DNA from: Actinomycetes bacterium
GTDB taxonomy: Bacteria; Actinomycetota; Acidimicrobiia; Acidimicrobiales; RAAP-2
Assembly (NCBI GenBank): GCA_021826655.1
Contig: JAKAZC010000074.1
Span: 1-10,208, forward strand
Length of the DNA: 10,208 nucleotides
Direction of reading: 5' to 3'
Shown here one piece after another: positions 1-5,229 of the stretch. The notes under the pieces were generated by a model. That model did no database searches. It worked only from the letters and a program-made list of their open reading frames with translations, and had not been told where the DNA came from. The translations under genes and the position numbers were made by a program. Positions within the stretch are counted from its first letter, which is position 1. The number at the start of each line of letters is the position of its first letter.

Positions 1-122
1 GCCTCGCCGCCCGCACCCGGTTCGGCTCGCCCGGGATCGGGAGCGCGGAGTCGGTCCTGTGGGACGAGCGGGGTCGCATCGGCCGTGCCTCGCAGTCCCT
101 GGTGGTGGAGATGTCCCGGTGA
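1..122 (+). CDS. Acyl-CoA thioesterase, hotdog fold, C-terminal fragment (5' end outside window)
   Basis: Only the last 39 codons are present, reading from position 3 to a TGA at 120-122. The fragment runs from LAARTRFGSPG through SAESVLWDERGRIGRASQSL to VVEMSR. A strand with the pattern DERGRIGRAxQSLxV at the extreme C-terminus is typical of the TesB-like double-hotdog acyl-CoA thioesterases of actinobacteria, which hydrolyse acyl-CoA to free acid and CoA. That family assignment comes from recall of the C-terminal motif and has not been checked. The stop codon overlaps the GTG start of the downstream acyl-CoA synthetase by 4 bp (GTGA, 119-122), so the two are probably co-transcribed and translationally coupled. 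A thioesterase next to a ligase makes sense in acyl-CoA metabolism. Catalytic residues lie outside the window, so activity cannot be judged. Confidence 0.6.
   Translation, partial: LAARTRFGSPGIGSAESVLWDERGRIGRASQSLVVEMSR
104..110 (+). promoter_or_regulatory. Ribosome binding site for the acyl-CoA synthetase
   Basis: GGTGGAG lies 8 nt before the GTG at 119, inside the end of the upstream thioesterase gene. It supports the 119 start over the longer reading from GTG 59, which would overlap the upstream gene by about 60 bp and add 20 residues with no family resemblance. Confidence 0.6.
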
Positions 123-170
123 CGTCCGATCCGGTGACCTCCGATCCCCGAAGGTTCGACGGGTTCGACG
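119..170 (+). repeat. Two short tandem duplications in the synthetase N-terminus
   Basis: A 15-bp unit beginning GTGACGTCCGATCC (119-133) is followed directly by a copy with two mismatches (134-148), giving VTSDP twice and duplicating the GTG start codon. Soon after, GGTTCGACG is repeated perfectly at 153-161 and 162-170, giving FDGFDG. Both keep the reading frame. The first GTG has the better Shine-Dalgarno spacing, so the second start (134) is less likely. Confidence 0.75.
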
Positions 171-1855
171 GATTCCCCGACGGGACGCCCACCGTCGCCG
201 ACCTCCTCCTGGCCCGTGCCCACGACACGGGCACGGCCGTGGCGTCGGGCGACGACCGGTGGACGTGGGCCGAGACGGTGGCGGGCGGTGCGGCACGGGC
301 CGGCCTGCTGGCGTCGTTCGGTGACCTCGGACCGCCCCACGTCGGCGTCCTGCTCGGCAACGAGCCGGAGTACCTGTTCTGGCTGGCGGCCGCCGCACTG
401 TCCGGGGCGGTGGTCGTCGGGATCAACCCCACACGGCGAGGCGAGGCCCTGGCCGGTGACATCCGGCGCACCGACTGCCGGGTGCTGGTCACCGACGCCG
501 CAGGCGCGGCCCTGCTCCGGGGGTTGGACACCGGGGTCCCCGACGACCGGATGCTGCGGGTCGACGACCCGGACTACGCCCACCGGGTGGCGACCCACGC
601 CGTGCGGTCCGCCGTCGACGTGGTGGCGGCGGCGGTGCCCGCGCCCGGCGACCTCTTCCTCCTGCTCTTCACCTCGGGCACCACCGGCACCCCCAAGGCG
701 GTGCGGTGCACCCAGGGTCGCCTGGCCTCGATCGCCCTGCGCTCGGCCGAGGCCTACGGGTTCGGGCGGGCCGACGTCGCCTACTGCACCATGCCGCTCT
801 TCCACGGCAACGCGCTGATGGTGCTGTGGGGCCCGAGCGTGGTGGTGGGGGCGACGGTGGCGCTCGCCCGTCGGTTCAGCGCCTCGGGGTTCCTACCCGA
901 CGTCCGACGGTACGGGGCGACGACCTTCACCTACGTCGGCAAGGCGCTCGCCTACGTGCTGGACACCCCGGCGCTCCCGGACGACGCCGACTGCACCCTG
1001 CGCCGTGGGTTCGGTACCGAGGCGTCGGTGGCCGATCACGCCGCATTCGAGCGACGGTTCGGATGCGTGCTCACGGAGGGGTACGGCTCGAGCGAGGGCG
1101 GCGTGGCCATCAGCCGGGTCGCCGGCACGCCGGTCGGGTCACTGGGAGCACCGGCCGAGGACGTCACCGTGCTGGACCCGGCGACGCTCGAGGAGTGCCC
1201 CCCGGCCGAGTTCGACGGCACCGGAGCGCTGGTCAACGCCGGACTGGCGATCGGTGAGATCGTCAACCGCTCGGGGAGCGGTCGGTTCGAGGGCTACTAC
1301 CGGGACCCGGAGGCGACGGCCCAGCGGATCCGGAACGGCTGGTACTGGACCGGTGACCTGGCCTACCAGGACGCGGACGGGTTCTTCTACTTCGCCGGTC
1401 GGGGCGGAGACTGGCTGCGCGTCGACTCCGAGAACCTGGCTGCCGGACCGGTGGAGCGCGTGCTCGTCCGCTACGCCGACGCGGCCACCGTCGCCGTCTA
1501 CCCGGTGCCCGACCCGCGCTCGGGCGACCAGGTGATGGCCGCGATCGAGCTGTTGCCCGGCCGTGCCTTCGATGCCGGCGGGTTCGCCCGTTTCCTCGAC
1601 GCGCAGGGCGACCTGGGCACCAAGTGGGCGCCCGCCTTCGTCCGGCTGGCCGGGACGCTGCCGCAGACCGCCAGCGGCAAGGTGACCAAGGGACCGCTGC
1701 GGGCGGAGGGCTGGTGGGCGTGCGCCGACCCGGTCTACCGACGGGCGGCGGGCCCCGGCGGCGGACACGCCTTCACCCCGCTCACCCCTCCGGACGCCGA
1801 CGCGCTGCTCGACGAGTTCCGGTGCCACGGCCGGATCGGCCTGGTCGGTGGATGA
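119..1855 (+). CDS. fadD17: Acyl-CoA synthetase, FadD17-like (AMP-forming)
   Basis: 578 aa with the GTG start at 119. This is an ANL-superfamily ligase that activates a carboxylic acid to acyl-AMP and then acyl-CoA. Motifs in order: P-loop TSGTTGTPK (185-193); YGSSEG (322-327); TGD (411-413, with D413 binding the ribose); hinge region GRGGDWLRVDSENL; and TASGK with K521 as the probable catalytic lysine. Blocks such as PPHVGVLLGN, GINPTRRGEALAGDI, RRYGATTFTYVGK and LPDDADCTLRRGFG recall mycobacterial FadD17, which has been linked to steroid side-chain activation. The symbol reflects that resemblance and does not prove the substrate. The protein is longer than mycobacterial FadD17 (about 500 aa) because of an N-terminal extension containing short duplications and a C-terminal tail after about residue 540. 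It overlaps the thioesterase upstream (GTGA) and the YihY gene downstream (ATGA), indicating an operon. All key motifs are intact. Confidence 0.88.
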   Translation: MTSDPVTSDPRRFDGFDGFPDGTPTVADLLLARAHDTGTAVASGDDRWTWAETVAGGAARAGLLASFGDLGPPHVGVLLGNEPEYLFWLAAAALSGAVVVGINPTRRGEALAGDIRRTDCRVLVTDAAGAALLRGLDTGVPDDRMLRVDDPDYAHRVATHAVRSAVDVVAAAVPAPGDLFLLLFTSGTTGTPKAVRCTQGRLASIALRSAEAYGFGRADVAYCTMPLFHGNALMVLWGPSVVVGATVALARRFSASGFLPDVRRYGATTFTYVGKALAYVLDTPALPDDADCTLRRGFGTEASVADHAAFERRFGCVLTEGYGSSEGGVAISRVAGTPVGSLGAPAEDVTVLDPATLEECPPAEFDGTGALVNAGLAIGEIVNRSGSGRFEGYYRDPEATAQRIRNGWYWTGDLAYQDADGFFYFAGRGGDWLRVDSENLAAGPVERVLVRYADAATVAVYPVPDPRSGDQVMAAIELLPGRAFDAGGFARFLDAQGDLGTKWAPAFVRLAGTLPQTASGKVTKGPLRAEGWWACADPVYRRAAGPGGGHAFTPLTPPDADALLDEFRCHGRIGLVGG

Positions 1856-2922
1856 CGGCGGACGACGCCGACGCAGCAGGCGGACCGGGGTTCCTGGACC
1901 GTCTCGACGCCTTCCAGCAGCGCCACAGGACCACCGCGGTCGTGGGCGCCACCGTGGCCAAGTACCGGGACGACCGGGCCGGCCTCCTCGCCAACCTGCT
2001 CGCCTACGCGGCGTTCCTGGCCGTCTTCCCCCTCCTGCTGGTCCTCCTGACCCTGGCCGAGGTGCTCCTCTTCGGGCACAAGGCCGTGCAGACCGAGGTG
2101 GTGGACGCGGCGCTCCGCCAGTTCCCCGACGTCGGCAACGAGCTGCGGGCCAACATCACCGGTCTCTCCGGCCGGAACACGGTGCTCCTGATCGTGCTCG
2201 TCCTGTGGCTCGTCTACGGCTGCCTGCGGCTCAGCCGGAGCGCCCAGGTGCTGATGGCCACCGTCTGGGGCGTCGAGCGCGAGCAGCTCCCCCGCTTCGA
2301 CCGGTGGCTGCCCCGGGCGCTCGGGTTCCTCGTCGTGCTCGGGGTGGGATTCGTGGCGGGGGGCGCGCTCGCCGGCGTGGGGAGCTTCGGGGGACTCGGC
2401 CCGGCCTCCGCCCTCGTCGGGCTGCTCGGCTCGCTGGGCGTGAACATCGCCATGTTCTGGGCCGGGTTCGCTCTGATCGTGTCGGTGCCCGGGGAGCGAC
2501 GGACCCTGTGGCTGGGTGCGGTGGTCGCCGGCGTGGGGTGGACCTCGCTGCAGTTCGCCGACGCCCAGCTGGTGACCCATGAGCTCCGCCACTACCGCAC
2601 CTTGTACGGGACGTTCGCCACGTTCCTCGTGCTATTGTGGTGGATCGGCATCGGCACGGTGATCACGGCCTTCGCCGCCGAGCTCGACGCGGTGCTCGAG
2701 CGCCGGCTGTGGCCGAGGTCGTTCCGCGCCCCGGTCCGTCCTCCCCCGGCCGGCAACCGGCCCCGCGGCGCTCAGTCGGCCAGCACGGGGGCCGGAGCGA
2801 TGTCGGCCCCGGTCGTGGGGCCGTCCCATCCGGTGTCGGCCGAACGGGGCGGCGGGATGACGAGCCCGAGCAGCCCACCGGCCAGGACCACCACGGAGGC
2901 GATCAGGAAGCCACGCGCGTAG
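1852..2922 (+). CDS. YihY/BrkB-family inner-membrane protein
   Basis: 356 aa. The ATG at 1852 overlaps the upstream TGA (ATGA); the ribosome binding site is weak (GGTCGGTGG directly before the ATG), consistent with translational coupling. A cytoplasmic N-terminus of about 40 residues precedes about six hydrophobic segments: roughly 44-74, 109-125, 156-178, 187-212, 219-240 and 252-277. The amphipathic first helix ending in LLANLLAYAAFLAVFPLLL, and the FATFLVLLWWIGIGTVITAFAAEL block near the end, are characteristic of YihY/BrkB proteins. The family is widespread; despite the historic annotation as ribonuclease BN or virulence factor, its molecular function is unsettled. After residue 287 comes a basic, proline-, serine- and glycine-rich tail. 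Residues 307-356 are encoded by DNA antisense to the end of the MFS gene, so this part is unlikely to be conserved. The link to acyl-CoA metabolism is positional only. Confidence 0.88.
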   Translation: MTADDADAAGGPGFLDRLDAFQQRHRTTAVVGATVAKYRDDRAGLLANLLAYAAFLAVFPLLLVLLTLAEVLLFGHKAVQTEVVDAALRQFPDVGNELRANITGLSGRNTVLLIVLVLWLVYGCLRLSRSAQVLMATVWGVEREQLPRFDRWLPRALGFLVVLGVGFVAGGALAGVGSFGGLGPASALVGLLGSLGVNIAMFWAGFALIVSVPGERRTLWLGAVVAGVGWTSLQFADAQLVTHELRHYRTLYGTFATFLVLLWWIGIGTVITAFAAELDAVLERRLWPRSFRAPVRPPPAGNRPRGAQSASTGAGAMSAPVVGPSHPVSAERGGGMTSPSSPPARTTTEAIRKPRA

Positions 2923-4316
2923 CCGGCGGTCATGGCCGCCGCGAGGGCCTGCGACGATCCGGTGGGGTGGCCGGTGTGCGGGCCGTGCAGTAGGACCGAG
3001 GCCGTGCGCGAGGCGGCGACGGTGGTGAGTGCGGCCAGCCCGACCGAGGCACCGATCTGCCGGCTGCAGTTGACCAGCCCCGACGCCAGCCCCGCGTCCT
3101 CGCGGGGCACGCCCCCGGTGGCCAACAGGGCGATCGGGGTGAAGGCCAGACCCATGCCGAACGTGGCCAGGATTCCCCCGCCGCACGCGCCCGACCAGTA
3201 GCTGTCGCCGGCCTGGATGAACGAGAGCCAGAAGAGGCCGGCGGAGCCGAGGAGCGCACCGATCATCAGCACGTTGCGTGGTCCCAGCTTCGGCGCCAGC
3301 CGACCGGACAGGGTGGCGCCGACGGCGATCGCCAGCGTCTGGGGCAGGAACGTGAGCCCGGTGACGACCGGGCTGTAGCCCAGAACCTGTTGCAGGTACA
3401 GAGACAGGAAGAACCACATGGCGAACATGCCGACCCCGAAGCAGAACATCACCAGGTTGGCCCCGGTGACGGAGCGGACCCGGAACAGGCGGAGCGGTAC
3501 CAGCGGGTGGGACGCGGCGCGTGCCTCGACGGCGACGAAGGCGAGCAGCAACAGTGCGGCAGCGCCCAGGACCACCAGGGTGGAGGTGGCCGTCCACGAC
3601 ACGACGTCGGTATGGGAGATGGCGTAGACGAGGAGGAAGAGCGCACCGGTGATGGTGGCCGCACCGGCCAGATCGAGACGGCGGCGCGGGCCGTCGGCAC
3701 GCGACTCGTGCAGGCGGATCCGGGCCACCGCGAACAGTGCGATCCCGATCGGCACGTTGACGAAGAGGATCCACCGCCACGACAGGTACTGGGTGAGGAT
3801 CCCGCCGAACAGAGCGCCAGCGGCCCCGCCGCCGGCCGCCACCGCGCTCCACACGCCGAACGCCCGGGCCCGGGCCCGCTGGTCGGTGAAGGTCACGGTC
3901 AGGATGGTCAGGGTGGCCGGGGACAGGATGGCGGCGCCGACGCCCTGGAGCGACCGGGCGGCGATGAGGGTCGTCTGGTTGGTGGCGAATCCGCCGAGCA
4001 GGCTCGCCGCGGTGAACAGGCCGAGCCCCACCAGGAAGATCCGACGCCGCCCGAACAGGTCGGCCAGGCGGCCGCCCAGGAGCAGCAGGCCGCCGAACGT
4101 CAGGGCGTAGGCGGTCACGACCCACTGGAGGTCGACGGCCCGGAAGTGGAGACTCCGCTGGATGGCCGGAAGGGCCACGTTGACGATCGAGATGTCGAGC
4201 ACGACCATGAACTGGGCCAGGCAGACCACGACCAGGATGACGTCGTCCGACGAGCGCTCCCGGTCGACGGGGGTCGCCTGGGGCGCGTCGGCGGACAGGG
4301 GGAAGGACTCGGGCAC
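2772..4316 (-). CDS. MFS transporter, DHA2 (EmrB/QacA-like) multidrug efflux family
   Basis: 514 aa from GTG 4316 to TGA at 2772-2774. It is a proton-driven exporter of the 14-helix DHA2 type. TM1 carries VVLDISIVNVALPAI, with D41, the motif D1 signature of this family. Motif A, GGRLADLFGRRR (81-92), lies in the TM2-3 loop. LSPATLTILTVTF and the glycine-rich AAGGGAAGALFGGIL (160-174, motif C position) mark the antiporter TM5 region, followed by LSWRWILFVNVPIGI. The second half (about 285-488) adds further hydrophobic helices and a short hydrophilic tail. No ribosome binding site precedes the GTG; a TANNNT-type -10 ends 6 nt before it, suggesting a leaderless mRNA. Upstream in-frame ATG 4403 would add an arginine-rich, non-homologous stretch encoded by the repeat region, so I rejected it. 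The gene is downstream of the GNAT gene on the same strand. Substrate unknown; drug or metabolite export is inferred from family. Confidence 0.9.
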   Translation of the reverse strand: MPESFPLSADAPQATPVDRERSSDDVILVVVCLAQFMVVLDISIVNVALPAIQRSLHFRAVDLQWVVTAYALTFGGLLLLGGRLADLFGRRRIFLVGLGLFTAASLLGGFATNQTTLIAARSLQGVGAAILSPATLTILTVTFTDQRARARAFGVWSAVAAGGGAAGALFGGILTQYLSWRWILFVNVPIGIALFAVARIRLHESRADGPRRRLDLAGAATITGALFLLVYAISHTDVVSWTATSTLVVLGAAALLLLAFVAVEARAASHPLVPLRLFRVRSVTGANLVMFCFGVGMFAMWFFLSLYLQQVLGYSPVVTGLTFLPQTLAIAVGATLSGRLAPKLGPRNVLMIGALLGSAGLFWLSFIQAGDSYWSGACGGGILATFGMGLAFTPIALLATGGVPREDAGLASGLVNCSRQIGASVGLAALTTVAASRTASVLLHGPHTGHPTGSSQALAAAMTAGYARGFLIASVVVLAGGLLGLVIPPPRSADTGWDGPTTGADIAPAPVLAD

Positions 4317-4322
4317 GACACC

Positions 4323-4351
4323 AGCGTAGGCGGGCCGGGACGCCCTCCGGA
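4323..4351 (-). promoter_or_regulatory. Candidate leaderless promoter of the MFS gene
   Basis: Read on the - strand, TACGCT (4328-4323) fits the actinobacterial -10 consensus TANNNT and ends 6 nt before the GTG start, which would place the transcription start at or next to the start codon. With 17-nt spacing, the -35 position is occupied by TCCGGA (4351-4346), a poor match to TTGACA. This suggests activator dependence. The hexamer at -35 is also the core of the 11-bp repeats immediately upstream. Confidence 0.45.
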
Positions 4352-4378
4352 CGCCATCCGGACGACCTCCGGACGACC
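4346..4378. repeat. Three head-to-tail 11-bp direct repeats upstream of the MFS gene
   Basis: TCCGGACGCCA (4346-4356), TCCGGACGACC (4357-4367) and TCCGGACGACC (4368-4378) run without gaps. Copies 2 and 3 are identical and copy 1 differs in two bases. Each contains the palindrome TCCGGA, so the cores recur every 11 bp, about one helical turn, on the same DNA face. The array begins at the -35 position of the candidate MFS promoter and extends upstream. This architecture is known for OmpR/PhoB-family response regulators, but which protein binds here is inference. Confidence 0.7.
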
Positions 4379-4387
4379 GTCGACGGT
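4376..4387. promoter_or_regulatory. 12-bp perfect palindrome, possible operator
   Basis: ACCGTCGACGGT is its own reverse complement. It overlaps the last 3 bp of the 11-bp repeat array and lies about 60 bp upstream of the MFS GTG. Symmetric sites of this size can bind dimeric regulators such as TetR or MarR types; no such regulator gene is in the window. In GC-rich DNA a 12-bp palindrome could also arise by chance. Confidence 0.35.
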
Positions 4388-4412
4388 GCCGGACGGACGC
4401 CATCGGTGCCGG
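4384..4412. repeat. 9-bp direct repeat pair in the GNAT-MFS gap
   Basis: CGGTGCCGG occurs at 4384-4392 and again at 4404-4412, 20 bp apart (about two helical turns). The first copy overlaps the 12-bp palindrome. Together with the 11-bp array it makes most of the 104-bp gap repetitive. No role is evident. Confidence 0.45.
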
Positions 4413-4420
4413 GTGGTCCC

Positions 4421-5053
4421 TCAGCGCGCCAGGCGCTCGATCAGACGGGTCCGGGCGGCGGGCCATTCGGTGGCCAGGATGGAGAACACAGCCGAGTCCC
4501 GGACGGCCCCGTCGGCGGCCGGCCGGTCGGCGCGCAGGATCCCGTCGAGGGTGCAGCCGATGCGGACGATGGCGGCCCGCGACCGGGCGTTGCGGGCGTC
4601 GGTCTGCAGCCGGACGGCGCGGGCACCCCAGACGGTGAAGGCGTGCTCCAGCATCAGGAGCTTGGCCTCGGTGTTGACCGGTGTCCGCTGGACCGCCGGG
4701 TCCAGCCAGGTGTGGCCGATGGACGCCCGGTCGACCGTGCCCGCAGGGGGAACGGGCGCGGCCTCCGGCGAGATGCCCGCCCAGTCCCAGGGTTCGAGCT
4801 CGTAGAACCGGGTGGACCCCACGACCCGGCCCAGGGCGAGGGACACGGTGGCGAAGGGGACCTGGTCCCCGCGGCGGGCATGCCGTGTGGCGCGGTCCAC
4901 GTAGCCGACCATCGAGGCCCGGTCGTCGGGGACCGCGGTGTACGTGAACGACGAACGGTCGGCGGAGGCCGCGGCCAGCAGGCCGTCGACGTGGTGGACC
5001 GACAGCGGCTCCAGGCGGACATGAGTGCCCTCGAGTGTGAGTGGTGCGCGCAT
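4421..5053 (-). CDS. GNAT-family N-acetyltransferase (RimJ/RimL-like, Acetyltransf_3)
   Basis: 210 aa from ATG 5053. The family transfers acetyl from acetyl-CoA to an amino group of a protein N-terminus or small molecule. The N-terminal strand THVRLEPLSVHHVDGLLAAA is the usual start of this clade. The second half, SIGHTWLDPAVQRTPVNTEAKLL (111-133), is the beta4/acetyl-CoA-binding region, followed by AFTVWGARAVRLQTDARNARS and AAIVRIGCTLDGILR, then RDSAVFSILATEWP near the end. The NTEAK and N-x-R-S-x-x-A-I patterns match RimL-type enzymes whose pyrophosphate loop departs from the classical Q/RxxGxG/A. A longer reading from 5161 adds 36 residues without family similarity. No ribosome binding site lies close to the ATG, so the mRNA may be leaderless. 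It is 104 bp upstream of the MFS gene on the same strand; modification plus export is a plausible pairing, but the substrate is unknown. Confidence 0.85.
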   Translation of the reverse strand: MRAPLTLEGTHVRLEPLSVHHVDGLLAAASADRSSFTYTAVPDDRASMVGYVDRATRHARRGDQVPFATVSLALGRVVGSTRFYELEPWDWAGISPEAAPVPPAGTVDRASIGHTWLDPAVQRTPVNTEAKLLMLEHAFTVWGARAVRLQTDARNARSRAAIVRIGCTLDGILRADRPAADGAVRDSAVFSILATEWPAARTRLIERLAR

Positions 5054-5060
5054 CCGAGCC

Positions 5061-5066
5061 AGTCTG
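5061..5066 (-). promoter_or_regulatory. Tentative -10 element of the GNAT gene
   Basis: CAGACT on the - strand sits 7 nt before the GNAT ATG. It keeps the A at position 2 and the T at position 6 of TANNNT. This matches the leaderless spacing seen at the MFS gene, but the hexamer is weak and no -35 was recognised. Confidence 0.25.
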
Positions 5067-5117
5067 GCCGATGTCCCCGGTCCCGCGTGCGGTGCCGTCG
5101 CCCGCGCCGTGCCCCCG

Positions 5118-5123
5118 TAGTAT
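5118..5123 (+). promoter_or_regulatory. Candidate -10 element of ileS
   Basis: TAGTAT fits TANNNT and is a rare AT-rich spot in the 176-bp divergent gap between the GNAT and ileS genes. The -35 position (5095-5100, CCGTCG) is poor. It would give an ileS transcript starting near 5130 with a leader of about 100 nt. Confidence 0.45.
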
Positions 5124-5130
5124 CTGGTCC

Positions 5131-5180
5131 GCACCCCGCTCGGGCGGTGCGTCCCCGTCACGGGTGCGCCGCGTCACCCG
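5131..5180 (+). promoter_or_regulatory. Two hairpins in the ileS 5' leader
   Basis: GCACC (5131-5135) can pair with GGTGC (5146-5150), with two more C-G pairs inside past a bulged C. CGGGTG (5161-5166) pairs perfectly with CACCCG (5175-5180) around an 8-nt loop. Both lie in the predicted leader upstream of the Shine-Dalgarno site. No U-tract follows, so a terminator is unlikely. Whether they regulate ileS is unknown; GC-rich leaders fold readily by chance. Confidence 0.35.
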
Positions 5181-5215
5181 GGTCCTCCGGTGCCCCACGA
5201 CCACCACCTGCCAGC

Positions 5216-5223
5216 GAAGGAAG
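5216..5223 (+). promoter_or_regulatory. Ribosome binding site of ileS
   Basis: GAAGGAAG ends 6 nt before the GTG at 5230. This decides the start: the in-frame GTG 5041 or ATG 5071 would include the candidate promoter and add more than 50 low-complexity residues. Confidence 0.7.
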
Positions 5224-5229
5224 CGCCCC

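Noticed and set aside
59..118. Longer N-terminus of the acyl-CoA synthetase from GTG 59
   Set aside because: It would overlap the thioesterase by 64 bp without a ribosome binding site; GTG 119 gives a 4-bp overlap and a good site.
4423..4437. AGCGC/GCGCT hairpin at the GNAT stop codon as a terminator
   Set aside because: The stem is only 5 bp, overlaps coding sequence and has no U-tract on either strand.
3390..4805. 471-codon open frame on the + strand across the MFS and GNAT genes
   Set aside because: It is antisense to two clear protein families, and its product is a low-complexity run of charged and polar residues. Long shadow frames are expected at this GC content.
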